From a virus, in the IMG/VR virus record IMGVR_UViG_3300023192_003943, positions 1-26,994 of that record: a stretch of 26,994 nucleotides of DNA; one strand, given 5' to 3'. The notes beneath the pieces are model-generated. The model saw only the letters and a list, made by a program, of their open reading frames with translations, searched no databases and was not told the origin of the DNA. The position numbers and the translations under genes were made by a program. Of the stretch, positions 7,339 through 15,492 are shown in pieces (positions within the stretch are counted from its first letter, which is position 1; every line of letters begins with the position of its first letter).

Positions 7339-10300
7339 TTATGCGAAGTATTTTTTATAAAACTTTTCTGAGTCTTTTGCTCTTCCATCTCTTGTACTTT
7401 CATATTCTTTTTTTCTTTTTGCAAAAGTTGATTCCGGGGCATTACCACCACCATTACGATATGAACCGGTGGAATTATGAAAGTCTCTCCAACGAAGAAA
7501 AGACCCAGGTCTTAAATTTGATAAGATTACTGCAGAGGCATCTGTAGCGCTGGTAATATCGTTTAGAGAATTTAGGCCTAATTTCGTTAATTGTTTTTTC
7601 ACCTGAGAATCTTTACCTAATTCATTCCAATAAAAATCTATTGAACCTTTGAGAGTGACTTTTTCTTTTACTATATCTTGATATTTAAATACATTTTCAA
7701 GGGTAGTAAAACCTTTTTTCTCGCCCCCCTCTTCAACTATAAAATGTCCCAATAACAGTTTTCTTTTACCGTAAGTATTTGCTATATCAAAATGTTTTTC
7801 GAAAGTTACCCTTCTATCCTTTGTCCATTGCGCTAAACCTATCCCCCCATGATGTGATTTATTTTCATAAAAAGTGGACCATTCTAATATATTAACTACC
7901 ATACCACTTTCTTTATTAAAATTACCCATTATACCAGCAGCTAGATATTTATTAGATCCTTTTTCGTTTATAAGATAACCCATACCCTCTGTTATAAGTT
8001 TGTCTTTTTCTGCTGTGGATAATATTTTTATATTTTGTTTTTGAGGTCTGTCTGTTGGGGTTGTGCCTGTATCTGTTGATGTACTGTCCTCAGTTGTATC
8101 AACATTATCTAAAGCTTTTGATTTGCTACTTTTAATTATTGGTTTGGGGATAGGTATACGGGTTTCATTTTTTCCCAACATATTCATCTGCCCCGTTATT
8201 TTGGTTGTCCAATCCCCGCCTGCAGTAATGTTTTGCTCTTCCCCCATTACTATAAAACCTACTTTAGAGCTATGATAAGCTTTAGGTAATCTTCTTTTAT
8301 CTATTTTAAAAACATTACCTATAATAATTCCAGAAATTCCATCTAAAGTAATATTAAGTTTTAAAGGGATGATTGAGGGGGTTTCTGTGTTCTCAGAGGG
8401 GGATGTTATTGATAATTTTGTTGGGTTTGGATTATTTGTTAACCATAATCTTAAAGTTTGGGTTGACTTTAAATGATTTATTGCCCTGCTAATTTCTTTA
8501 TCTTCAACCTCTTCTTTCGCTATATTAACTAAATAATTTGAAAGAGCTATACAAGCGTTAGTGTATTCTGTATATTTCTTTGTATACCTGATTTGTAAGT
8601 GTTTTAAAGTCTCTTCAGTAGTTTTCTCCTTAGTTTTAACGGGATCTGAGGGGTCTAAAAATCTATTTCTAATGCTTCTATTAAAAGCTTTAAAAGTTAA
8701 AGCATCAAGATCATCTACATCATCTGGGTTTTGGGCCGCAATAGATACTGTATTTAATATATCTTTTGTTATAGCCGAATTGTAACTATAATCTCTAACA
8801 ATAGTCGCTGTTCCATCAACATTTAATTCAAACGGATTTAACCCAAATTTTGAATCTTTAGAATCATATAATAAATCTATTATTCTGATAATATGAAGCC
8901 TTTCTGGATCTGTGTGTAATATAAAATTATGGGCGCCCCCACATGCAATATTTACTTTATCCCATACTGTTTTTAAATATACCCCTATATTAAAACCCTC
9001 TTTTAGATTACCCCCTCCTTTGCCTGCTAAAGAATAATAAGTGTCTAATAAAAGATTTATATTTAACCATATAAACCCTATTGATCTACTTTGTTGGTCT
9101 TCTGTTAGTTCTAGCTTATTCATCTTAAGACTTTTTTGGAGGGATGACCTACTCCCAACAAACCCATCAAGCCAACATGGGTGCATGGTTTTTAGAAGGT
9201 CAGAATCTATTATACCCTTTAATTGAGCAGGTAATAAACAAACCCTAGGGTCTGCTGAAACATTTAGGTTAAGTTCACCAATAACCTCGTCTACTATAGA
9301 TGTGCCTTTACCCATATCTTTAAATAATAAAGGGCTAAAATGGGCCCCACTTTCAAAAGAATCTCCATCCAATATTTCTTTTTCTTCGTTAACTATATAT
9401 TTATCTTGGATAGATACTACGGGAAGACGAATATTAGCAGGAAGTTCATTTATATCTTTACGAACAGTAGGCAATACATAACTGTTTAATAATTGGCAAA
9501 AAGTATCCCACCTAATATAGGATTGATCATTCCAAATTTTAAAACTATTCTTTCCATCTTTGTCTCTTATAACTGCTTCAGGTCTTAATATTAGATTATG
9601 TATAATGGGGAGATTAGGGATTATATTACCATTATCAGCTTTAAATTTTATTTTTAACCTTTCACATAACTCTTTCAATATTAAATTTTTTAATTGGGAT
9701 TGGTTTTTACCTTGATTATGCCAATACCCTACATTAAAAGCAGAAGGGTTTTCGGCCCCTGAGATGGACTTTTGATCAAAACCTACGGCATCCCCAATAT
9801 TATCATCAATATCATTCCACCAATCCCCAATAACATCCGCCCAAGTAGTAAAACTTATATGATCTACAGATGAACCCGTCATATCTATAGATTCATCCTC
9901 TAATATATTAACAAACACTTTTAAAGTAGTTAATAATAACTCTAAATTACTAATATTTTTAGTACTCGATTTTTCTTCTGCTGGCACTTCAGATGAAGCA
10001 TTTGCAATTGCAAGTGCAATCACCTTCCCCACCCCCCCTGTATGGTAAGCAGCTACATAGGGGGCTGCTGCTGATACTATTTCTGTAATATCTTCTGTGA
10101 TAGTAGTTGGGGTTACATCAAAAAGAAGAGAAGCTGCATCTAATTCATCCCCCTCAAACTCTGAATCTATATACGCTACTAGTGAATTTGTATCATCGTC
10201 CGGTGTGGAATTTTCACCTGTAAGGTTTTCAAGGCCAAAAGTTTCATTCCAATATTTCTTAACCTTTTGTAATTTTTCAGTTCCATTTTCCCCCAGAAAT

Positions 10301-10539
10301 ATTGGAACTGTAATTCCCCAAAACTTTTTTTCATCAGTACCTAATCCAGTCAATCCAGGATCTACCCGAGCCCCCCACATGGTCTGGCATATAAACTTAA
10401 TAGTAGAAATTTTATTGGTAGTAGTATCTTTATCCCATAACTTTACATACTCAGCTATTTGTTCTGTGAGAAAATTGGGATTTGACTTTATTTCATCTTC
10501 AAATTCTTCATTATAATATTCTAAATAAGTGTTCGCCAT
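7339..10539 (-). CDS. Baseplate hub protein fused to C-terminal tail lysozyme
   Basis: This is the largest gene, 1066 aa. The C-terminal about 227 residues (840-1066) match phage tail lysozymes: a helical start, AAGIMGNFNKESG with the probable catalytic Glu877, then GGIGLAQWTKDRR (899-911). It would cut peptidoglycan as the tail crosses the envelope. Before it, a Thr/Ser/Asp-rich linker (about 795-840) follows a hub-like region with GFIVMGEEQN, GGDWTTKITGQM and the earlier YLKTVWDKVNIACGGAHNF. The N-terminal part (1-300) is acidic with Gly/Ala-rich segments and is unassigned. T4 divides these jobs between gp27 (hub) and gp5 (lysozyme); here they appear joined. It follows the 290-aa hub-type gene by 16 nt; the two may form one hub in two chains. 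Confidence 0.85.
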   Translation of the reverse strand: MANTYLEYYNEEFEDEIKSNPNFLTEQIAEYVKLWDKDTTTNKISTIKFICQTMWGARVDPGLTGLGTDEKKFWGITVPIFLGENGTEKLQKVKKYWNETFGLENLTGENSTPDDDTNSLVAYIDSEFEGDELDAASLLFDVTPTTITEDITEIVSAAAPYVAAYHTGGVGKVIALAIANASSEVPAEEKSSTKNISNLELLLTTLKVFVNILEDESIDMTGSSVDHISFTTWADVIGDWWNDIDDNIGDAVGFDQKSISGAENPSAFNVGYWHNQGKNQSQLKNLILKELCERLKIKFKADNGNIIPNLPIIHNLILRPEAVIRDKDGKNSFKIWNDQSYIRWDTFCQLLNSYVLPTVRKDINELPANIRLPVVSIQDKYIVNEEKEILDGDSFESGAHFSPLLFKDMGKGTSIVDEVIGELNLNVSADPRVCLLPAQLKGIIDSDLLKTMHPCWLDGFVGSRSSLQKSLKMNKLELTEDQQSRSIGFIWLNINLLLDTYYSLAGKGGGNLKEGFNIGVYLKTVWDKVNIACGGAHNFILHTDPERLHIIRIIDLLYDSKDSKFGLNPFELNVDGTATIVRDYSYNSAITKDILNTVSIAAQNPDDVDDLDALTFKAFNRSIRNRFLDPSDPVKTKEKTTEETLKHLQIRYTKKYTEYTNACIALSNYLVNIAKEEVEDKEISRAINHLKSTQTLRLWLTNNPNPTKLSITSPSENTETPSIIPLKLNITLDGISGIIIGNVFKIDKRRLPKAYHSSKVGFIVMGEEQNITAGGDWTTKITGQMNMLGKNETRIPIPKPIIKSSKSKALDNVDTTEDSTSTDTGTTPTDRPQKQNIKILSTAEKDKLITEGMGYLINEKGSNKYLAAGIMGNFNKESGMVVNILEWSTFYENKSHHGGIGLAQWTKDRRVTFEKHFDIANTYGKRKLLLGHFIVEEGGEKKGFTTLENVFKYQDIVKEKVTLKGSIDFYWNELGKDSQVKKQLTKLGLNSLNDITSATDASAVILSNLRPGSFLRWRDFHNSTGSYRNGGGNAPESTFAKRKKEYESTRDGRAKDSEKFYKKYFA

Positions 10540-10555
10540 TTATTTATAGTTTTAA

Positions 10556-11428
10556 TTATTCTTCTACTTCTTCTGTTTCAATTTCATAAACAACAATAGG
10601 TGTTATTTTACCTTTTATAGATTCTAAAACTTCCCCCATAGAAATTAATTCAGTAACGCAAGTAAATCCTCCATCTCCCCTAGATGTAAATGAAAAATTC
10701 TTAATTATCCCAAATAACCCATCATAGTTTCCATTAGAATCTTTTTTGGTTTTTATTATTTGGTTTGTCAAATTCTCTTGACTTTGATTTTTTAAGAAAA
10801 AATATTTATTATAGGGGAAATCATTTTCAATCTGACCCTTATTAGTAATATAAGGGGACCACCCCCATTCTAATAAAACGGGATAGCCAGGTCTCATATA
10901 AAGTAGTTCAAGTATTTCTAACTGCCTTAAATTATGACAAACCCAATCAATTTTAGCTGATCTTAAAGAACCATAAGCAGTTTCTGTTCTTACATTAGCT
11001 GAAAGAATACCAGGCATAGGAACAATACCATAACCATCAGAGGTAGCATCGGAACGGATATAAGGGTCTCCGTAAGCTTTTCCTTTTTCTTTTCCTAAAC
11101 CCCCCCTTAATATATTTTGGTTTTTGACTCCTCCTTCTAAAACCCATCTTTTAGCTAAACCTTCAGCTTTTAAGTCTTCATAATCTTCATAAGGGGGGCC
11201 ATCTAAACCAAAATCTTCAATCAAATCAACTCCAGAAGACATTCTTAAAGCACAGGTTTTGTTTAAAGTATAAGTATAAAACGCTCCTGTGGATACTTCA
11301 TGGAGTTTATTTTTACTATCTATTAATTTTTTATTTCCAAACCTATCTGATTTTTGGCCTACTAAAGCCTCTCTAACTCCAATTTGACCAACAACATAAT
11401 CTTTAAAACTTTCCTTAAATATAGACAT
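10556..11428 (-). CDS. Baseplate hub-type structural protein
   Basis: The 290-aa protein shows a pattern typical of N-terminal hub regions in T4-like marine phages: MSIFKESFKDYVVGQI at the start, SGVDLIED, GYGIVPMPGI (134-143), NLRQLEILELLYMRPGYPVLLEWGWSP (about 170-196), and a final barrel FGIIKNFSFTSRGDGGF leading to ISMGEVLESIKG. The Pro/Gly turns and the repeated aromatic strand ends suggest beta-barrel hub domains. It ends with an acidic tail (IETEEVEE). It starts 1 nt after the LysM protein gene and is followed by the hub-lysozyme gene, so the three are probably co-translated and assemble together. Assignment to hub rests on resemblance and position, not on a catalytic motif. Confidence 0.72.
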   Translation of the reverse strand: MSIFKESFKDYVVGQIGVREALVGQKSDRFGNKKLIDSKNKLHEVSTGAFYTYTLNKTCALRMSSGVDLIEDFGLDGPPYEDYEDLKAEGLAKRWVLEGGVKNQNILRGGLGKEKGKAYGDPYIRSDATSDGYGIVPMPGILSANVRTETAYGSLRSAKIDWVCHNLRQLEILELLYMRPGYPVLLEWGWSPYITNKGQIENDFPYNKYFFLKNQSQENLTNQIIKTKKDSNGNYDGLFGIIKNFSFTSRGDGGFTCVTELISMGEVLESIKGKITPIVVYEIETEEVEE

Positions 11429-11429
11429 A

Positions 11430-11741
11430 TCATCTAGATTCGTTTATTTGTTCATAACTATTTAATATAGAAGGGATATCTGTGGGGATTCTTATTTGTA
11501 AACCTGGTTTAACTATAAAAGTATCTCTTTGAATTTTATCTGGGTTTGCTCTTGAAATGATCCACCATAAAGTTAAATCTTGATAGAACTCAAAAGCCAA
11601 AGTATCTAACCTATCACCTTCCTTTGATCTTATATACATATCATCTACGCTTAAAGGTATTTCCGGATAAACAACATTGACATAATATCTATTTTGTTTA
11701 GGACTTCTTTTACTTCTTATATCTAAAAATCTGTTTGGCAT
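11430..11741 (-). CDS. LysM-domain baseplate wedge protein, T4 gp53-like
   Basis: The 103-aa protein contains a LysM-like module at about 38-92: RSKEGDRLDTLAFEFYQDLTLWWIISRANPDKI followed by KPGLQIRIP. T4 gp53 is a baseplate wedge protein with this fold, and small LysM proteins adjoin hub genes in many contractile tails. The 37 residues before it, with YYVNVVYPEIPLSVDD, would be the interface segment. It lies between the third piece of the broken baseplate gene (12-nt gap) and the hub gene (1-nt gap). The role would be to tie hub to wedges inside the virion, not to bind peptidoglycan. Confidence 0.75.
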   Translation of the reverse strand: MPNRFLDIRSKRSPKQNRYYVNVVYPEIPLSVDDMYIRSKEGDRLDTLAFEFYQDLTLWWIISRANPDKIQRDTFIVKPGLQIRIPTDIPSILNSYEQINESR

Positions 11742-11753
11742 TTTGTATAATTT

Positions 11754-12461
11754 TTAATAATCAAAATCAGCAAACCCACCACCACCAAAACCTGAATGTT
11801 GGGCTCTGGCTTTTGCCTCTCTATCTGCTTGTCGTTGGTTATATGATTTTTTCCCATCCGCCCCTACAGAAGGATTTGTTTTAACCGTATTTGGTAAAGC
11901 GGCAGGATCAGTATTTTGTGAGTTTGTATTTTGTTTAGCATTATTATCAGGATTAGTAGAAGCCGCATCAGGGTTACCCGATGATACTGTATTACCTGCT
12001 GCTTTATCTTCAGCTGCTTCTTTTTCTGCATTTGTTTCTGCATTAATCACTGTTTCCAACATCTCCTCCTCAGTAGCAGGTTGAGGTCCCCAAGGATCAT
12101 TCCCCCTAGTAAGCCATGAAGATTTTTCGGGTAATATAAATGGTGATTTTTCTATTGACTTTTGTGGCAAGAAAGTATGGATTGGAGTAAAACTCATCTG
12201 AACATCTAATACATGAGGTAATACCAACATTTCAGCAGAAGGCCCATTAACCGTGTTAGGTCCATCTTTTCCTTTAGAATCTAATTTAATTTCCCAAGGA
12301 TAATCAGTTTTCCAAGATAAACTAATTGAATCAATTATTCCTGGGGTTCTGCTTATTAAATCTCCAATAGTTAATCTTATAAAAGCCCCCCTTAATCTTG
12401 TATTTTTATATTCAGGAGCAGTATTACTTACTAATTTCGATAAAGAGGTCTCATTTCCCAT
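11754..12461 (-). CDS. Baseplate/tail structural protein, third piece of an apparently split gene
   Basis: This 235-aa frame begins at ATG 12461, inside the preceding gene (31-nt overlap, frame -1). A stop lies directly before the ATG. The first 110 residues hold conserved structural motifs: RGAFIRLTIGDLISRTPGII, SLSWKTDYPWEI and VLPHVLDVQMSFTPIHTFLP, which in the family I remember follow directly on the end of the preceding product. Reading across with one -1 shift gives PLYRKLVSNTAPEY, a natural continuation. Residues about 125-210 are low-complexity (Ala, Asn, Glu, Thr) and the end is HSGFGGGGFADFDY. No Shine-Dalgarno precedes the ATG. It may be made separately, by frameshift, or be intact in reality if the sequence has a missing base. 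Confidence 0.7.
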   Translation of the reverse strand: MGNETSLSKLVSNTAPEYKNTRLRGAFIRLTIGDLISRTPGIIDSISLSWKTDYPWEIKLDSKGKDGPNTVNGPSAEMLVLPHVLDVQMSFTPIHTFLPQKSIEKSPFILPEKSSWLTRGNDPWGPQPATEEEMLETVINAETNAEKEAAEDKAAGNTVSSGNPDAASTNPDNNAKQNTNSQNTDPAALPNTVKTNPSVGADGKKSYNQRQADREAKARAQHSGFGGGGFADFDY

Positions 12462-13360
12462 CTAGTTTGGGCTGCTATTTTGAAACTAAAACTTATTTTT
12501 CTATCAAATGTGTTGTAAGTATAAAAACTTTCAGCTCTACCACTATATTTATATTTATTCCAGCCAGCAGTATAATTATCTGTAAAAGTATCTAAAAAAG
12601 CTCTAAACACCATCATGTCTGATGCTGTTGGGTTATTAGAATCTATAGCTTCAATTCTAAAATTAATTAAATCTTTATAAGCAGGATCATTAAATTCTTT
12701 ATCTCCATTTCTCTTTAAACTAACAATATTTAAATGATTAATTTGGTCTATAGTACCACCATCTAACCCCCCATATGCATGATAGGGTAAAAGTTTTAAA
12801 TTTAATTTTCCTGGATTACCTGTTCGGAAATTTTGTTCTCTAGTTTGGTTTCTATAAGTAGCCAGGTCTCTTTGTTGGTAATCAGAAACTTGAGATGCTA
12901 TTCCCTTATCTTCATATTTTAATTTTCTAAAATCTACTATAGAAAAAGCTTCATCTGGAACCCTTAATCTAGAATATATAGAAGTATCAATTATTTGAGG
13001 AGGAGTTTTGGCAAGTTCTGTAAAAATTGGTTTATGTTCATTAGTAGCATCTTGATGGGGTGATGGTTTATATTTTTTAATTTGTGTTCTGCCTATTCCT
13101 AAAATACTTCCGGGACCCCCTGAATAATCTAATAATTCATTTTCGTTGGAAGAAATGGGAGATAATCCTGGAAGATCCTTTATGCCCCATATTTTACTAT
13201 AAAATAATTTAGTTAATCTGTTCTTCGATAGAGATTTACTTGCATCCCAATAAAAATTACCATATTTTTTAAGATTTGCACTATCAACTTTAGAACCCAT
13301 CTCAACACCATAACCAACAAAAGGAATTAATCCTGCTCTTTCCATATGTTGACCTAACAT
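12431..13360 (-). CDS. Baseplate/tail structural protein, second piece of an apparently split gene
   Basis: The 309-aa frame starts at ATG 13360, but the same frame is open to 13399 and the extra upstream residues (NSGVNTIAQVPIN) look like conserved protein, not leader. Landmarks are LLDYSGGPGSILGIG (about 96-110), DFRKLKYEDKG, INFRIEAID, and the end FRAFLDTFTDNYTAGWN with FYTYNTFDRKISFSFKIAAQTRWEM. These are typical of a conserved structural protein of marine and Bacteroidota myoviruses that is normally one chain with its neighbours on both sides. It shares frame with neither neighbour. The role is probably in the baseplate or tube-baseplate junction; no enzyme motif is seen. Confidence 0.72.
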   Translation of the reverse strand: MLGQHMERAGLIPFVGYGVEMGSKVDSANLKKYGNFYWDASKSLSKNRLTKLFYSKIWGIKDLPGLSPISSNENELLDYSGGPGSILGIGRTQIKKYKPSPHQDATNEHKPIFTELAKTPPQIIDTSIYSRLRVPDEAFSIVDFRKLKYEDKGIASQVSDYQQRDLATYRNQTREQNFRTGNPGKLNLKLLPYHAYGGLDGGTIDQINHLNIVSLKRNGDKEFNDPAYKDLINFRIEAIDSNNPTASDMMVFRAFLDTFTDNYTAGWNKYKYSGRAESFYTYNTFDRKISFSFKIAAQTRWEMRPLYRN

Positions 13361-13377
13361 ATTTATAGGAACTTGAG

Positions 13378-13848
13378 CTATAGTATTAACTCCGGAATTT
13401 TAGGATTTGAAAGTTGAAGAGAAACTTGTTTAACTATAAAAGTAATACCTTTAGGTGAAATCATAAATTTCCCTATCCTTTTAGTATCTAAAAGTGCTCT
13501 TTTGGCAGCAGTTATAATACCCCCCCTCATAAATCCCCCTGTAACTGTGTCTATCATTCCTAAAACTGCATTGCCTTCCTTACTGTGAGGGGCAGGTAAA
13601 CCAATTGTTACTAACGGGGCACCCGAAAAAGGATAACTTGTATCCCCATAGGAAGGCATTCCTGGGTTTGATATGGCTGCTGATCCTTTTTTAAGATGGT
13701 AAGTTCTTTGTCTTAGAGATTTACTATTAAAAGGACTATGTCCTGTATTCCCATAATTAGCCCCCCCGACATAAATAGCTGGGGTATTATTAAAGGGGTA
13801 AGCTGATAAAGCTCCTTGTAAATCTGTAAGTAGTTGTTTTAAAGCCAT
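13378..13848 (-). CDS. Baseplate/tail structural protein, first piece of an apparently split gene
   Basis: The 156-aa frame starts at ATG 13848, 9 nt after the repeat protein. It carries YVGGANYGNTGHSPF, a Gly/Pro-rich region, MIDTVTGGFMRGGIITAAKRALLDTKRI and SPKGITFIVKQVSLQLSNP, a stretch conserved in myoviral structural proteins. In those proteins it leads straight into a segment like NTIAQVPIN, which is found here in the next frame 20 nt on. The stop at 13378 therefore looks premature. A single extra A in the AAAA at 13398-13401 would join the two as PKNSGVNTIAQVP. Confidence 0.68.
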   Translation of the reverse strand: MALKQLLTDLQGALSAYPFNNTPAIYVGGANYGNTGHSPFNSKSLRQRTYHLKKGSAAISNPGMPSYGDTSYPFSGAPLVTIGLPAPHSKEGNAVLGMIDTVTGGFMRGGIITAAKRALLDTKRIGKFMISPKGITFIVKQVSLQLSNPKIPELIL

Positions 13849-13857
13849 ATTTAAAAA

Positions 13858-15468
13858 TTAATCATTCCATAAACCCGGAATTTGGGCAACATATGGTGTT
13901 GATTGTTTAGGGTTTGAAGGAGTTATTGTAGGCCATCCAGCTCCTTTAGGTTGTCCGGCTCCATAACTAAATAATGAATTTACATTACTATTATAGGGCA
14001 CATTTGAGATTAATTTTTCAGATATAGTATCTACTCCTCCACCTTTTGGTTCTCCCCCAGCATTTCCTAACCTATTTTTATATTTTGCAAATAAAGGACC
14101 ATGCTGTCCCTTTAAACTTAAAGATGTATTTTTTGCTTCTCCTAATGTATCTCCATGCTGGTAAGAATAAATAGGCCCAAAATCATCATGTAAACTTCTT
14201 TCTGCTATGGTATCAAAAATATTTTTTGCGGCTTCCTGTCCTGGGTGAAATTTATCAAACTTTGGGGGTTTTGTATGGTTTGGTAAATCTAATTGGGTAG
14301 CAGCAAGTATTTCAGTTGAATTCCCATAAGTATATGAATAAGGAAGACCTAAACTTCTTTCTGCTATAGTATCATATGCATCATTAGGGTTACCTGGTTC
14401 TTTTCCTATATTAAAAAATTTATTTCTATATTTAGCAAATTGGGGGCCTGATTGCCCATCTAAACTCCATTCAGATGGGGTTGCTTCTCCTGGAGTATCT
14501 CCATGGGTATAGGTATGGGGCTGGGTTAAACTTTCTTCATGAAGAGTATTTATTAAATTCTGACCTGAGGGGCCCTGTGTTTCTTCTCCCCTATTAAAAA
14601 TAGGAGGTGTAGTATGATCTGATAAATCTAAAGTAGTAGCTAGAGCTTCTCCCGGAGTATCTCCATGAGTATAGGTATGGGGTTGGGTTAAACTTTTTTC
14701 ATGAATGGTATCAATAATAGGATTGTTTGTATCCTGTGTTACTTCAACCCCTTTATCAAAAATAGGGGGGGTACTATGATCTGGTAGGTCTAAAGTAGTT
14801 GCTGGGGCTTCTCCTGGAGTGTTTCCATGTTGATAATTATAAATTTGGGTTAAACTTTTTTCATGAAGAGTATCAATAATCGGGGCATTTTTATCCTGTG
14901 TTACTTCAACCCCTTTATCAAAAATAGGAGGGGTACTATGATCTGGTAGATCTAAAGTAGTAGCTTTGGCTATTTCTGAAGAATTTCCATGTTGATACGA
15001 ATAGTCTGAATTTAAACTTTTTTCATGGAGAGTATCAATAATAGGGCTATTTTTATCTTGAGTTACTTCAACTCCTTTATCAAATTGAGGACCTGGTTGT
15101 CCATCTAAATCTTGATAGGGAGATGTTGTTGGGAGATTACCTAAAGAATCTGGTTGTAAGGTTGATTGTTTACCTAAATCAAATTGGGGGCCTGGTTGCC
15201 CATCTAAATCTTGATAGGGTGAAGTTGTAGGAACATCCCCCAATGAATCTTGCTGTAAAGTTGAAGTACTCCCTAAATCAAATTGAGGGCCTTGTTGTCC
15301 ATCAATATCTTGATAAGGGGAAATAGTAGGGATATTAGCTAAAGAATCTTGCTGTAGAGTTGATTGTTTACCTAAATCAAATTGAGCAGGGTTTACATTT
15401 TTCATTTCAGATACAGGAGATTGCCCTCCTACTAAATCAAATTGTGATTTTAAATTTTTTAGTCCCAT
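13858..15468 (-). CDS. Repetitive tail protein with two families of tandem units
   Basis: I do not recognise a function for this 536-aa protein. Residues 29-127 are three exact-length 33-aa units (QFDLG, STLQ, DSL, PT.SPYQD.DGQ.GP). From 129 to 459 there are six longer units of 53-60 aa beginning F(D/A/N) and containing a (D/N)T(L/I) HEKSL or AERSL segment, Y(S/N/T)Y.(H/Y)G and DLP(D/N)H or an equivalent; the first three are exactly 54 aa and nearly identical. A seventh degenerate unit forms the C-terminus, which ends in PGLWND. No membrane span, cysteine pattern or catalytic motif is visible. It sits between the tape measure and baseplate genes and has its own TATTTATA box 16 nt before ATG. 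A repeated docking or cross-linking role in the tail is possible, but is guesswork. Confidence 0.85.
   Translation of the reverse strand: MGLKNLKSQFDLVGGQSPVSEMKNVNPAQFDLGKQSTLQQDSLANIPTISPYQDIDGQQGPQFDLGSTSTLQQDSLGDVPTTSPYQDLDGQPGPQFDLGKQSTLQPDSLGNLPTTSPYQDLDGQPGPQFDKGVEVTQDKNSPIIDTLHEKSLNSDYSYQHGNSSEIAKATTLDLPDHSTPPIFDKGVEVTQDKNAPIIDTLHEKSLTQIYNYQHGNTPGEAPATTLDLPDHSTPPIFDKGVEVTQDTNNPIIDTIHEKSLTQPHTYTHGDTPGEALATTLDLSDHTTPPIFNRGEETQGPSGQNLINTLHEESLTQPHTYTHGDTPGEATPSEWSLDGQSGPQFAKYRNKFFNIGKEPGNPNDAYDTIAERSLGLPYSYTYGNSTEILAATQLDLPNHTKPPKFDKFHPGQEAAKNIFDTIAERSLHDDFGPIYSYQHGDTLGEAKNTSLSLKGQHGPLFAKYKNRLGNAGGEPKGGGVDTISEKLISNVPYNSNVNSLFSYGAGQPKGAGWPTITPSNPKQSTPYVAQIPGLWND
14092..15084 (-). repeat. 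Tandem coding repeats, long family (six units)
   Basis: Unit spans are 14923-15084, 14761-14922 and 14599-14760 (162 bp each, 54 aa), then 14440-14598, 14260-14439 and 14092-14259 (159, 180 and 168 bp). The first three are very similar at DNA level; later ones diverge and differ in length, which fits expansion by duplication at the 5' side. Confidence 0.85.
15088..15384 (-). repeat. Tandem coding repeats, short family (three 99-bp units)
   Basis: Three consecutive 33-codon units (residues 29-61, 62-94, 95-127). A partial copy of the unit start, QFDL, lies at residues 9-12. The unit end GQPGPQFD merges into the first long unit, and a similar GQSGPQFA and GQHGPLFA occur at ends of long units, so the two families appear related by a shared boundary. 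Confidence 0.88.
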
Positions 15469-15484
15469 AATGTTTATGTTTTAT

Positions 15485-15492
15485 TATAAATA
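15485..15492 (-). promoter_or_regulatory. TATTTATA box upstream of the repetitive tail protein
   Basis: Exact sense-strand TATTTATA, followed by ATAAAACA, 16 nt before ATG. It abuts the tape-measure stop (15493), which leaves only a very short leader. Confidence 0.5.

Noticed and set aside
10097-10516. Plus-strand open frame of 139 aa
   Set aside because: It is the reverse of the hub-lysozyme N-terminus and shows no recognisable protein pattern.
14092-15384. Regular repeats suggestive of a CRISPR array
   Set aside because: The repeats are 99 and 159-180 bp, in frame and translated without stops in one long gene; there are no short repeat-spacer units.
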